Virus record (IMG/VR): IMGVR_UViG_3300030102_000654
Span: 1-37,282 of that record
Strand: one strand, 5' to 3'
Length of the DNA stretch: 37,282 bases
From: a virus
Below the pieces are notes generated by a model. That model saw nothing but the letters and a program-made list of their open reading frames with translations, searched no databases and was not told where the DNA came from. Position 1 is the stretch's first letter, and each line of letters begins with the position of its first letter. Below, piece after piece: positions 8,254 through 16,645 of this stretch. The position numbers and the translations under genes were made by a program.

Positions 8254-8524
8254 GTTTTTTCCTTAATGATTGTTTAGCTTTTTTTGCGATACTAACAACT
8301 TCATTCTTGCCCATAACCTTTGCTCTTTGTTCCATTACTGTTAGTATCTGTATTTTTCTTGCAAATGGTTTTTTTACTTTATTAACTTTTCTTACAGTAG
8401 CTCTTGCATCTGCTGGTGTAGCAAATTTAATTCTTACTGTATCTTTAGGATTCTCATCAGTGTAAAGTCTGCGTTTGCTTCCTTTTGGTTTTTTTCCTGT
8501 TCCTACTTTTGGATCTTTCGCCAT
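8240..8524 (-). CDS. Basic hypothetical protein, 94 aa
   Basis: Very Lys/Arg-rich, opening M-A-K-D-P-K-V-G-T-G-K-K-P-K. The central region is predicted to be mixed beta/alpha, followed by a helical tail. The strong positive charge suggests nucleic-acid or negatively charged partner binding. The 3' end overlaps the start of the fibre gene by 14 bp. I associate similar short basic proteins with marine phage head genes, but cannot name a family with confidence. Confidence 0.55.
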   Translation of the reverse strand: MAKDPKVGTGKKPKGSKRRLYTDENPKDTVRIKFATPADARATVRKVNKVKKPFARKIQILTVMEQRAKVMGKNEVVSIAKKAKQSLRKKHGRQ

Positions 8525-8566
8525 GTTCTTTTTCTTTTAATAATTCAACTAGTTGTTTAAATGTCA

Positions 8567-8749
8567 TCAATTTGGTATTGGTCTTCCACTAAACACAGTA
8601 CCGACTGCTTGTTCTAATTTAATATTATCACCACCTTCAATCAATAAGTATGTTCCATCTTGTAACTTAATATTATCGTTAGGTGTATCTGTTCTTCTAT
8701 CTCTATAACGATCTTGTCCTCTGTGTGAAAACCTAGTAGCAATCGTCAT
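8567..8749 (-). CDS. Small hypothetical protein, 60 aa
   Basis: A short protein with an Arg/Asp-rich N-terminus (R-G-Q-D-R-Y-R-D-R-R) and two N-D/G-N-I-K-L segments (residues about 25-29 and 42-46) that look like a small beta duplication. Its start overlaps the stop of the upstream beta-rich gene by 4 bp. A minor head or tail role is inferred from position only. Confidence 0.5.
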   Translation of the reverse strand: MTIATRFSHRGQDRYRDRRTDTPNDNIKLQDGTYLLIEGGDNIKLEQAVGTVFSGRPIPN

Positions 8750-9045
8750 TGAGCTAGTTCACTAATCCTTGCTGTGCCATCAGTAGAACCTACTCTTAGT
8801 ACAGCAACTTTAGTTGCAGGAGTAACTCTAAAATATTCTGGTGTGAATGCAGGAACAATAATGCTAGATGATGTTGCTGTAGGTGAAGTTGCATTCATTT
8901 CAACATAAGCATCAACAGTTGTTACAATTCTTATTTCTCTTGTTTGTGCATTGAAAGCATTAGATGTTGCAGCACTTGAGCTACCAACAGCTACAGTTTG
9001 AGTTGTTCCTATTTTAAATGTAGTAGGTGCTTTATAATCAGTCAT
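8746..9045 (-). CDS. Putative capsid decoration-type protein, 99 aa
   Basis: Beta-rich, Ala/Thr/Ser/Val-rich protein ending with A-R-I-S-E-L-A. It is clearly related to the 91-aa protein at 9048-9323, which ends L-Y-I-S-E-L-S and has the same order of strands with Y-x-E/T-x-x near the middle and a late V-L/I-R segment. Two adjacent paralogues right after the major capsid gene suggest head decoration or minor capsid proteins. This is inference from position and fold pattern. Confidence 0.55.
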   Translation of the reverse strand: MTDYKAPTTFKIGTTQTVAVGSSSAATSNAFNAQTREIRIVTTVDAYVEMNATSPTATSSSIIVPAFTPEYFRVTPATKVAVLRVGSTDGTARISELAQ

Positions 9046-9047
9046 AA

Positions 9048-9323
9048 TTACTCCGATAGTTCTGAAATATACAATGAACCATTACTAGCAGATCTAATTA
9101 CAGATATGATATTTCCTGGTGCTACTTTAAAAACTTCATAGTCTTTAGCTTGTAAAGGAGTTGCAGAAGTTGTTGCTGTTACAGCAGGATTGCTTATTGT
9201 AATAAAACAATCAGTTGTAGCATACAATCTAACATACCTTACTTGATCTGATATAGCAGAGCTATTTGCAGCACTTGCTGTGTAGTCTACTTTCTGTACA
9301 GTTCCTGTTAATTTATAATACAT
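9048..9323 (-). CDS. Putative capsid decoration-type protein, 91 aa
   Basis: Paralogue of the 99-aa protein downstream. It is the first gene after the capsid gene and its attenuator-like hairpins. The ribosome binding site (AAGGA, about 8 bases before ATG at 9323) begins at the edge of the 9332-9346 palindrome, so hairpin formation could affect translation. A role as a capsid accessory protein is inferred. No family is named with certainty. Confidence 0.55.
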   Translation of the reverse strand: MYYKLTGTVQKVDYTASAANSSAISDQVRYVRLYATTDCFITISNPAVTATTSATPLQAKDYEVFKVAPGNIISVIRSASNGSLYISELSE

Positions 9324-9331
9324 AATGTTCC

Positions 9332-9367
9332 TTAGAATGATTCTAAAGAGGGAGCCGAAGCTCCCTC
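9332..9367 (-). terminator. Hairpin attenuator after the major capsid gene
   Basis: On the minus strand an 8-bp GC-rich stem GAGGGAGC/GCTCCCTC closes a TTCG tetraloop (9348-9367), followed by a short CTTT run. Immediately after comes a second perfect palindrome, TTAGAATgATTCTAA (9332-9346). The first starts 8 bp after the capsid stop codon. The T tract is short, so partial termination or protection of the capsid mRNA 3' end is more likely than full termination, because head and tail genes continue downstream. Confidence 0.75.
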
Positions 9368-9374
9368 GCTTAGA

Positions 9375-10322
9375 TTATTGGTTGATGTCGAGAAGAATAC
9401 CGTGTGCGGCTTCGTTTCTCATTTCAAGTGTGTACTCAGCTAAGAGTTGTTTCTTCTCAGAGTCACCTGTCTTAGCAAGATCAGTTACTGAAAAGTCTCT
9501 TAGGTAAGCAACAGCAGCCATGTCTCTTTGTAATAAGAATGCATTGCTTTCACTTGTTGTTGCCATAACTCTGTTTGGAACAACTTGTAGATCACCAAAG
9601 TCTGATGAGTAAACATCAATAGCTGCGTACTCAACTTTAGCATCAGCTTGTCCAAATCTAGTAGTGTTAGCATTGAAACCAGATATAGTTTGTTTCACAC
9701 TTGGTGGAACAACTAATAGATCCATTTCTCCGCCAGACTCATAAACCTCTTTGATAACAGTCTTTAAGATTGTTTCAGTTAGGTCTCTGTCAGTACCAGA
9801 GTTAGGTAAGTCAGTACCAGAGCCAGTAGATAAAGCTCCACCAGATCCTGCATCACCATTAGTTTTCAACCATGTTGGGATTGAACCTAATTTTCTAGCA
9901 TTTGATGCGTCACCGACAGCTTGAACTTGCCCTTTGATAAGAGTAAATTCCATATCTTTTTTTAACTCTTTAGACTTCTTAGCAATTTGATATGCCATTT
10001 CATCAGCTCTACCAGCAGCATCAACAGCTGATTGAGTTCCAGAAAGGGCAATCACTTTGTCAGAAATCTGAGTAAAGTTAAATGCTCTAGTTGTAGCAGT
10101 CATAGCATCAATAGTTGCATCATCACCTTCGATTACAGCGTTTGCTCCAGGTGCAGCTAATGCATCTAATTGCCATTCATGCTTTGTAGATTTTGCAGCA
10201 GTTCTAGGAATTGCTGAAAGTATTGGGGTTTCTTCAGGAGATATGTTATAAATCACATCTACTAAATCTTCCCTAATACCAGTAGTATCGTACGTGTCGT
10301 ACAGATTACTTGGTTGTGCCAT
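9375..10322 (-). CDS. Major capsid protein (DUF5309/SU10 type), 315 aa
   Basis: The N-terminal region (D-T-T-G-I-R-E-D-L, then I-S-P-E-E-T-P-I-L-S-A-I-P-R) is the hallmark of the DUF5309/SU10 family of HK97-fold major capsid proteins, and the total length fits. The E-W-Q-L-D segment near residues 49-53 and the long helical E-M-A-Y-Q-I-A-K-K-S-K-E-L-K stretch near 128-141 agree. The gene follows the scaffold gene and is preceded by an AGGAGG ribosome binding site. A strong hairpin follows the stop codon. Hundreds of copies would form the T=7-like head. Confidence 0.88.
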   Translation of the reverse strand: MAQPSNLYDTYDTTGIREDLVDVIYNISPEETPILSAIPRTAAKSTKHEWQLDALAAPGANAVIEGDDATIDAMTATTRAFNFTQISDKVIALSGTQSAVDAAGRADEMAYQIAKKSKELKKDMEFTLIKGQVQAVGDASNARKLGSIPTWLKTNGDAGSGGALSTGSGTDLPNSGTDRDLTETILKTVIKEVYESGGEMDLLVVPPSVKQTISGFNANTTRFGQADAKVEYAAIDVYSSDFGDLQVVPNRVMATTSESNAFLLQRDMAAVAYLRDFSVTDLAKTGDSEKKQLLAEYTLEMRNEAAHGILLDINQ

Positions 10323-10338
10323 TTGGGCCTCCTATTAA

Positions 10339-11328
10339 TTAAAGATAATCTCTAAAGACTCTTGCAGCATCTCTTACGCCACCAGTCTTTTTGAGACGAT
10401 TTAGTTTATCTCGTCTTTGCTTACTGGCTTGTTCAGCTTTAGTTTTAGCAACGCCTGGCTTTAAAACCTTAGGTGCTTTTGCAACTTTCTTAGTAACTCT
10501 AACATTTGATTTTTTAAGTTTATCAAATGCCATAGCATCTTTGATTAACATTACTTGCCTTGAATCATATACACTTGCGATTTCTTTATCGTTATATCCT
10601 AACTTAGTTAGGTAAGTTCGCATATCTGATTTCATTTTTGATGCTTTTGCAGGATCAGCAAACTCAGGAATCAATGTAGCAACTTTAGCTTGTTGTTCCT
10701 GAATGTATCTTTGAAACTCATTCATTTGATTTTCTTGAGTTTCTCTTTGTATTTGCTGAAGATTCTCTGCTCTTTTACGCATCTTATGCTCAAGCCTTGC
10801 AGCTTCAGCAGGATCATCTTCATAAAGTTTTTCAAAGTCTATGTTACTATATTCATTTTGCAATTCTTGTTGTGCAGCTGAAGTTAGTTCAGTTAGTTTA
10901 GACAATTTTTGATTTATCTCTGATTGAGATTGTTGCATCATATCGTTGTACCTTGATCTCTCTAAGGATAGTTCAGATGTTTTGCGTGTGTAATCAGCTT
11001 CCCTTTGATACCCTCGAAGTAATTCATCAAGGGTCACCTCCATCTCACTACCATCAACTTTGACAGTATAAGAAGGCTCCTCTGAATTTTCATTAATATC
11101 TTGTGTAGCTTCTTCTTCAACAACAGCTTCTTCAGCTGGTGCTTCTTCTAGTTCTTGCTCCATATATGGAACATCACTAGGGTTTACAGTTTCTTCATCC
11201 TGTGATTCCTCTACAGGTGCAGCTTCTGTTTCAACTGGTTGTTCAGTTGTTTCTGATTCAGGTTCGTTGGTCATAAGACCAGCAATAACTTTACCAGCGT
11301 CTATTACATTTGTAGCTTTATCAGCCAT
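10339..11328 (-). CDS. Capsid scaffolding protein, 329 aa
   Basis: The first 90 residues are extremely acidic (Glu/Asp/Pro/Ala-rich), the middle (about 105-215) is a long charged coiled coil rich in Gln and Glu, and the last 70 residues are basic (K-V-A-K-A-P-K-V-L-K). Acidic start, coiled coil and basic capsid-binding end, directly upstream of the capsid gene, are classic for podovirus scaffolding proteins. No protease motif is seen. The short 16-bp gap to the capsid gene shows co-transcription. Confidence 0.8.
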   Translation of the reverse strand: MADKATNVIDAGKVIAGLMTNEPESETTEQPVETEAAPVEESQDEETVNPSDVPYMEQELEEAPAEEAVVEEEATQDINENSEEPSYTVKVDGSEMEVTLDELLRGYQREADYTRKTSELSLERSRYNDMMQQSQSEINQKLSKLTELTSAAQQELQNEYSNIDFEKLYEDDPAEAARLEHKMRKRAENLQQIQRETQENQMNEFQRYIQEQQAKVATLIPEFADPAKASKMKSDMRTYLTKLGYNDKEIASVYDSRQVMLIKDAMAFDKLKKSNVRVTKKVAKAPKVLKPGVAKTKAEQASKQRRDKLNRLKKTGGVRDAARVFRDYL

Positions 11329-11358
11329 AATTCACTCCTTATAGGTTGGTGTTATATT

Positions 11359-11380
11359 AGCACTCCGTTAGGGTGGTGCT
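11359..11380 (+). other. Imperfect hairpin followed by a T run (plus sense)
   Basis: In the 50-bp gap between the scaffold and 85-aa genes, AGCAC (11359-11363) pairs with GTGCT (11376-11380), and TTTTTTT follows on the plus strand at 11382-11388. It would act as a terminator only for plus-strand (antisense) transcription. The inner part of the stem is imperfect. Confidence 0.35.
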
Positions 11381-11636
11381 ATTTTTTTAAATCTTGCATT
11401 TGTTTATCTGCAAGTTTACCAGTCTCCATAACTGTTCGGAGATGGTTTTCAACTTTACCTAATATCTGATATGCCAGGTATATAGAAAACCTAGCTTTAT
11501 CATCTGTTGGTTTAGTTTGAAATATCGCTTCTTCATATGACTTTTTCAATTCGTCAAATGATTCTTTGTATAATTCGTTATCAAGTATCTGTTGAGCTTT
11601 TACGCCTCGACTACTTTCTTTGATCAGGTTCGACAT
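11379..11636 (-). CDS. Small helical protein between portal and scaffold, 85 aa
   Basis: An alpha-helical, charged protein with A-Y-Q-I-L-G-K-V-E-N-H-L near residues 53-64. It overlaps the 3' end of the portal gene by 26 bp in another frame. A small protein at this place is, as I recall, usual in marine podoviruses of this architecture, and an assembly role is possible. No named family is recognised. Confidence 0.6.
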   Translation of the reverse strand: MSNLIKESSRGVKAQQILDNELYKESFDELKKSYEEAIFQTKPTDDKARFSIYLAYQILGKVENHLRTVMETGKLADKQMQDLKK

Positions 11637-13812
11637 CTATTGCTATTGTTGTACTACTTACTGGTTGTTCTGGTTGTAGTATATTTTTAGTAGCTGCGTC
11701 AAGCATTTGTTTATTAGCATCACTTAAACCTTTTTGTTCTAATGATGCTCGTCTTATAGCTTTCTCATCAATATCAGCTTTGTATTTTAACTCAAGTTCT
11801 TTTGCTTTAGTTTCAAAATCTAAAATCATTCTTTGATATTTAAGTTCTAATTCTCTCAAACGATTCTCATACTGCATTTGAGCTTCAGCTGCTTTTTGCT
11901 GTGTTTGTATTTGAGAAACTTTTTCAAATTCACTTGGTTGTTTTTGTCTTGGTCGCATACTTTGCATACCAATCTTAGGATCTGTAAAGTGTGCAGCTAC
12001 ATCTTTTAGTCCTGCATTCTCCATAATACGAGCTAAAGTATTGTAAATATTGTTTAAATTTACTATTGGTCCTTGTGCAGATCCTTGAAGTTTGATAGCT
12101 TCTAGTTGCCTTCCAAGTATTGCATTTAATATTTGTAACTGTTGATCTCTTGATCCTGTACCTAATCCAACATTGATACTTATATTACAACGATCTTTCC
12201 ATTCCATAGGATTCATAGGTACAAAATTATTTCTAATTTTTACTATGCGTTCTTTATCTTGATACTTAACTATAAGTTCAAATATCTTTTTAAATATATC
12301 TTTCACACCTGTTTCTGCAAATACTCTAGCAATAAGTTCCATTCTCATTTGAGATTGAGATAGTATTGTATTAATACCTGATGCAGTTTTATTCAAAGTA
12401 TCTGTATCCATACCTTGATTATATTTAGTAATACCACTTCGTTCTTCTTTTACAGTATCTAAATATGTAAGTAGTGGAAATGCCTGATTACTTAATGGTT
12501 GGTTCTGCATAGGCATCATAACTTGATTAGGTGCAGCTTTAGTTCTAACTATACCTCCAGGTCTATTAGTTAATAGATCATCAAGATTAACTTGACCATC
12601 CATAACAGCAACCCTGTTATTATTAGTTAGATACATATTATCTAGTACTTGTCTTAATACAGTAGATTTAATTAACTGTATATCTTCTACAAGTTCAGAT
12701 ACTGATCTACCATAGAATCTATGTGGTACAATTATTGGTGTTACTGAACAGAAAGGATGGGCATCAACAGCAACATTATCTAATATTGTATAACCTGTAT
12801 CACCTGCACTTGTAATCTTTCTCATCTCAGCTATACCATCACCATCCATATCTACTTTGATATATGATTCATAAATAATTATTTCTTCTGTAGATTCATC
12901 TCCTACAGTTCTATCATAGTCATCATCTATGTTTCTATATCTTGTAGATCTCTCAGAGTTATATTGTTCTTTGTTTTCTGATGGTAAATTATAAACAGCA
13001 TCATAATCATAACCCATTTCTATTAACTGACTTCTAGTCATAGGTACTCTATGACATAGGAAGTTAGCATCTTTCAATGACTTAGCTTGTCTTTCAATTA
13101 AAAATTCTTCAGGTGGTATTGGTTCTATTTTAACACGACCAAATGTTTGTGTTCTAGATACAACTACATCATGCATCATAGGAACTTCCAAAGCATCTAA
13201 CTGTTCTTGTGCAGTTGTTACAGCTAATGCATCACCTGCTTCATCTATTTCTTTTTGAGCTTTCTCTTTTTGTTTCTTAAATGTTTCACTTTCGTACTCA
13301 GTATGTTCTAATACTTCTACTCCATCTTCTTCTATTAACATATTGAACTCATCATCAGATAAGTTTTCATATGTTTCTCTTTCTACTTTTTCAGAATCAT
13401 CCCAATATACTTTGCATATACCATTCTTTTGTAACAAAGCATCTTTGAACATTGTGTATAAAGCAGTAAATCCATCATTATCTTTATTAAAAATATGATT
13501 AAGATAATCTGTTGCTTGCTCTGATATAGCAACATCTTCTTGTGTAACTGGTTCAACTTTAACTACATTATCACTAGCAGTAAATATTCTAAGTAGTGGT
13601 GGTAATATTGATTCAATAGTATCAGCAACATCAGTAGAAACTACTTGTGATCTACCTTCTACTTCATTACCAAATGCTTCACCAAAATAATATTCATTAG
13701 CTTTGCGTCTTGATTCTGTTATCTCAGAAGAATAAAAGCCATAAGCATTTTTAATATGATCGCCTAATATTCCTGATAATTCAAAGTCGTTAAGTTGTTT
13801 TCCTTTAGCCAT
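11611..13812 (-). CDS. Portal protein (P22 type), 733 aa
   Basis: Length and motifs fit the large P22-like portal family: N-terminal helical region (residues 1-60) with R-R-K-A-N-E-Y-Y, then S-T-D-V-A-D-T-I-E-S near 63-72, a central stem/wing domain, and a long C-terminal coiled coil (about 640-710) rich in Gln, Glu and Lys. The portal forms the dodecameric ring through which DNA enters and leaves. It is preceded by the large terminase gene and followed by scaffold and capsid genes, the canonical order. No anomaly is seen. Confidence 0.88.
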   Translation of the reverse strand: MAKGKQLNDFELSGILGDHIKNAYGFYSSEITESRRKANEYYFGEAFGNEVEGRSQVVSTDVADTIESILPPLLRIFTASDNVVKVEPVTQEDVAISEQATDYLNHIFNKDNDGFTALYTMFKDALLQKNGICKVYWDDSEKVERETYENLSDDEFNMLIEEDGVEVLEHTEYESETFKKQKEKAQKEIDEAGDALAVTTAQEQLDALEVPMMHDVVVSRTQTFGRVKIEPIPPEEFLIERQAKSLKDANFLCHRVPMTRSQLIEMGYDYDAVYNLPSENKEQYNSERSTRYRNIDDDYDRTVGDESTEEIIIYESYIKVDMDGDGIAEMRKITSAGDTGYTILDNVAVDAHPFCSVTPIIVPHRFYGRSVSELVEDIQLIKSTVLRQVLDNMYLTNNNRVAVMDGQVNLDDLLTNRPGGIVRTKAAPNQVMMPMQNQPLSNQAFPLLTYLDTVKEERSGITKYNQGMDTDTLNKTASGINTILSQSQMRMELIARVFAETGVKDIFKKIFELIVKYQDKERIVKIRNNFVPMNPMEWKDRCNISINVGLGTGSRDQQLQILNAILGRQLEAIKLQGSAQGPIVNLNNIYNTLARIMENAGLKDVAAHFTDPKIGMQSMRPRQKQPSEFEKVSQIQTQQKAAEAQMQYENRLRELELKYQRMILDFETKAKELELKYKADIDEKAIRRASLEQKGLSDANKQMLDAATKNILQPEQPVSSTTIAIDVEPDQRK

Positions 13813-13820
13813 ATAATTCC

Positions 13821-15080
13821 TTAAACAATATATCTAGTATCTACATACATAGGTCTAGTCCAATCAGTTCTTGTTGGTGCATCAACTGAACAACCATACC
13901 TAAAAGCATCAGCTCCATGTGATGCCCAATCATGCAGAGGTTTATTTTTAAATGTTTGCATTCTATCGTCAAACTGTTTTCGGTACTGACGCAAACAATC
14001 AATACCATACTTACATCTGTTCTTATCAAACCAACAGTTATCTAAATTATTTCTTACAGCTTCAATACCATGATCTATTTCTAACTTAGGACATACTTCA
14101 AAATCTATTCCTAAGTCTCTAGCAACTTCTAATCTGGACTTACCAGTTCCAAGTTCTCTAGTTGTTATATCATGTGGTGCTATATGCCTACCATAGTTAT
14201 AACCTTTAGCTTCTATTTCTTTTGCATAGTATGCTAATGATTCACCAGATGTTTCAAGATAATCAATCAAGTGTATTTCACTTCCTGATCTTTGTGCAAA
14301 CCATATTGCAGTTGAATCACCTATACCTAAATCCCACCATGTTTCTACTTCATTATTAGGATCATATTCAATATCAGTAATTCTATCTTCTCGTTCTGCT
14401 TTTTGTATTTGCTTTCCATAGTATGCACCAGATACTGCTGCTTGAAAACTTACTTCAAACTCTTGTTCAAATTGATCTTCAGGCATTGTAAGTCGAGCTT
14501 CTTCTAATTCATCATCAGGTATAACTTCTGATTCTGATGCTCGATATAACTCAGCATACCAATCACCACCTCGTCTTTTAGCAAGATCATATACTTCCCA
14601 GAAATGATTATGACCCATTGGTGTTCCAATGAATATAACATATCCAAGTTTATCTGCTATTGCAGGTCGTACAATCTCTGACCAAGTTCGAGGTGACATG
14701 AGAGCAAACTCATCCAGGACTACTCCATCAAATCCTAAACCACGAAGTGAGTCTGGGTTATCTGCTCCAAAGATTTGTATTCTAGATCCATTCCAAAGAT
14801 CAACTTTGAGTTCTGTTTCGTGACGCTTTCCACCAAGTTTCATTAAGGGTTCTGTATATTCTTTTAAATAGTCGTAAGCGACTGCCTTACCCTGGCGATA
14901 TGTTGGTGCTATATACGCCAATCTAGAATTAGGTTTTTCACAGCAAGTCATAATTAAATGATTGACTGCCAATACTGTTTTACCAAATCGTCTATGACAA
15001 ACTAAAACATTAAATCGTTTTAATGCGTTGTGTATTTTTTCCTGTAGAGGTCTAGGCTCATAAGGAATTTCAATTTCCAT
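13821..15080 (-). CDS. terL: Terminase large subunit, 419 aa
   Basis: ATPase and nuclease motifs are visible. There is an atypical Walker A, H-R-R-F-G-K-T, at residues 29-35. Walker B is V-V-L-D-E-F at 120-125, and the coupling motif is G-T-P at 152-154. A nuclease-domain aspartate sits in W-W-D-L-G-I-G-D (D250, D255), and a late one in H-G-A-D-A-F (D391). The length is close to that of compact podoviral terminases. It cuts the DNA concatemer and powers packaging into the procapsid through the portal. The small-subunit candidate lies immediately upstream with a 1-bp junction. Confidence 0.92.
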   Translation of the reverse strand: MEIEIPYEPRPLQEKIHNALKRFNVLVCHRRFGKTVLAVNHLIMTCCEKPNSRLAYIAPTYRQGKAVAYDYLKEYTEPLMKLGGKRHETELKVDLWNGSRIQIFGADNPDSLRGLGFDGVVLDEFALMSPRTWSEIVRPAIADKLGYVIFIGTPMGHNHFWEVYDLAKRRGGDWYAELYRASESEVIPDDELEEARLTMPEDQFEQEFEVSFQAAVSGAYYGKQIQKAEREDRITDIEYDPNNEVETWWDLGIGDSTAIWFAQRSGSEIHLIDYLETSGESLAYYAKEIEAKGYNYGRHIAPHDITTRELGTGKSRLEVARDLGIDFEVCPKLEIDHGIEAVRNNLDNCWFDKNRCKYGIDCLRQYRKQFDDRMQTFKNKPLHDWASHGADAFRYGCSVDAPTRTDWTRPMYVDTRYIV

Positions 15081-15337
15081 TATTTCTTTTTACGCCATCC
15101 TATTGTAACTGCAATAGGTTTTTCATCATCTCCTGAAATAGTTTTATTAACTGACGCTAGTTTAGAATGTACAAATGGTGCTGCTTCTTTTGCTGCCCAC
15201 ATCTTTTTTTCAATAGATACTTTAGGATTATTCAACATATTCAACATATACTTCAAAGGTGTAGTTTGTCCTTTACCTAGTTCTGCTGCTAAGCGTTCTG
15301 CTTTTGTTCCTGCTTTAACTCCTTTAGGTCTAGCCAT
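15080..15337 (-). CDS. Putative terminase small subunit, 85 aa
   Basis: A short basic protein directly upstream of terL. The segment with T-P-L-K-Y-M-L-N-M-L-N-N-P, then K-K-M-W-A-A-K-E-A-A-P-F-V-H near residues 26-54, resembles the DNA-binding small terminase proteins of marine podoviruses. It would recognise the packaging site and regulate TerL. It ends with a basic G-W-R-K-K-K tail. Identification rests on position and pattern. Confidence 0.6.
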   Translation of the reverse strand: MARPKGVKAGTKAERLAAELGKGQTTPLKYMLNMLNNPKVSIEKKMWAAKEAAPFVHSKLASVNKTISGDDEKPIAVTIGWRKKK

Positions 15338-15960
15338 TAAGATAACAATCCCATCATATTTGCCATAAGCATTTTATTTAATTGTTTTGGACCCATTGTC
15401 ATACCTGGATATTTATTTTGTGTTGCAGGATATGTTGGCATCCCCATGGGATCTACTCCTGGTCTAAACATTGGTTGTATAGCATCCTCTGTAGGATATT
15501 TCATGTTTCTATTTTCTGGATATTTAGGCATATTATCACCTGGATAAAAATCTCTAAATGTTCCTTTTGGTCCACGCTTTTGTAATTCTGACTTCTGCAT
15601 ATTCATTAGTTCTGGAAATATATTTTGCATAGTCGGTGAACCTTTTAATGCATCCTGTCTAATCTTATCCATTATACCTGGACCAAATTCTCCTTCTACT
15701 GCATTCATAATCTGCATAGCTCTTGGACCTTTGATCTCTCCACGAAATACTTTAATAGCATCAAGATATAGTTGTTGCTCTCCACTATCTCCAAACTTCA
15801 TGTAATCTGCCATATTTACTTTAGGCTTGATTCCAAATACTTCATTGATGTCTTTATTGGTTTTTATTTCCTTACCATCAAATCTAGAATTAGGTCCTAC
15901 AACTTTATTATTTAATATCTCAACTGCATCATTATCAACAGTTGCAAATTTTAATGACAT
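15337..15960 (-). CDS. Hypothetical late protein, 207 aa, Met/Pro-rich C-terminus
   Basis: No domain is recognised. Residues 1-130 are mixed and partly helical; residues 130-207 are rich in Pro, Met, Tyr and Gly (P-M-G-M-P-T-Y-P and similar), suggesting an extended region. It shares its stop/start junction with the small terminase candidate, so it is part of the packaging operon. A head-assembly or virion role is possible but not shown. Confidence 0.5.
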   Translation of the reverse strand: MSLKFATVDNDAVEILNNKVVGPNSRFDGKEIKTNKDINEVFGIKPKVNMADYMKFGDSGEQQLYLDAIKVFRGEIKGPRAMQIMNAVEGEFGPGIMDKIRQDALKGSPTMQNIFPELMNMQKSELQKRGPKGTFRDFYPGDNMPKYPENRNMKYPTEDAIQPMFRPGVDPMGMPTYPATQNKYPGMTMGPKQLNKMLMANMMGLLS

Positions 15961-15969
15961 ATATTCTCC

Positions 15970-16254
15970 TTAACACTTCCATCTGCGTCTTGCCTGTCTC
16001 AATCTTGAGTTAGGATCTCTTGCAGCTTTTGGAAACTTTTTCATTTGTCCTGCACTTCTAGCACAGAATGATTTTCTTCTTTTGGCATCTTTACTGCCTG
16101 GTTTAACTTTGCCTGTTACAGCGGTCTTTAGTTTACTTCCTGGGTTAGCTCGTCTATATGCAGCGACTCCTGCCTTTGTCATGCCAGCTCCAGACTTTGT
16201 AGGTCTGAAGTTCCTTTTATTCCTGGCAGGCATTTTGTCTCTGCGTCTAGCCAT
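15970..16254 (-). CDS. Arg/Lys-rich small protein, 94 aa
   Basis: Highly basic, with A-G-M-T-K-A-G-V-A-A-Y-R-R-A-N-P-G-S-K-L near residues 23-42 and F-C-A-R-S-A-G-Q-M-K-K near 63-73. I recognise this pattern from many marine phages and viruses, where it is of unknown function. The charge implies DNA or RNA binding, perhaps during packaging. It belongs to a cassette of six tiny basic genes at the head of the late operon. Confidence 0.7.
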   Translation of the reverse strand: MARRRDKMPARNKRNFRPTKSGAGMTKAGVAAYRRANPGSKLKTAVTGKVKPGSKDAKRRKSFCARSAGQMKKFPKAARDPNSRLRQARRRWKC

Positions 16255-16415
16255 TACTTTCCTACCATCTTTTGGGCTTTTTTATGAGCTTTTGAAAACG
16301 ACATTCCCATTTTCATATCTTTTCTCATCATAGCCATATGCTTAGCAGAATGATGCTTTGCATGCTTCTTCAAAGTATCCTTTTGTCTTTGAGTTAGTTG
16401 TTTCATTTTCTTCAT
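16254..16415 (-). CDS. Small Lys/His/Met-rich protein, 53 aa
   Basis: ATG at 16415 overlaps the upstream stop (ATGA), and the stop TAA (16254-16256) shares one base with the next start codon. The product opens M-K-K-M-K-Q-L-T-Q-R-Q-K, is very basic, and has a His-rich centre. Similar peptides accompany the same gene cassette in other marine phages, as I recall. It probably binds nucleic acid; the function is unknown. Confidence 0.65.
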   Translation of the reverse strand: MKKMKQLTQRQKDTLKKHAKHHSAKHMAMMRKDMKMGMSFSKAHKKAQKMVGK

Positions 16416-16645
16416 TTAGTTTTCTTTCTCCTTCTTCCTGATGCTGTTACAGACCAATTGACTCTTTTTGGTCCAGTTTTTTTGCTTGCCTCCTTCTTTG
16501 AGATACGACTAGCTACTTTTCTAGGTCTACAAGCAGGATAAGGTCTGCCTTTGTCCTTCTTGCCACTACGACCACACTTCTTTCCTGTCTTGACATCACG
16601 CCAATCCTCTTTGAACCACTTGCGTAGCCCACCTTTGTACGCCAC
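16412..16645 (-). CDS. Basic small protein with GTG start, 77 aa
   Basis: The likely start is GTG at 16645, overlapping the upstream TAG. The sequence begins (M)-A-Y-K-G-G-L-R-K-W-F-K-E-D-W and contains K-C-G-R-S-G-K-K-D and P-Y-P-A-C-R-P-R-K-V-A, so two Cys pairs may bind metal. I recognise this pattern from many marine phages as a conserved small protein of unknown function. It is part of the basic-protein cassette before the terminase genes. Confidence 0.72.
   Translation of the reverse strand: MAYKGGLRKWFKEDWRDVKTGKKCGRSGKKDKGRPYPACRPRKVASRISKKEASKKTGPKRVNWSVTASGRRRKKTK

Noticed and set aside
8457-8567. 36-codon minus-strand frame starting by ATGA overlap
   Set aside because: It has a plausible start (M-T-F-K-Q-L-V-E-L-L) but lies mostly inside the 94-aa gene in another frame and lacks a ribosome binding site.
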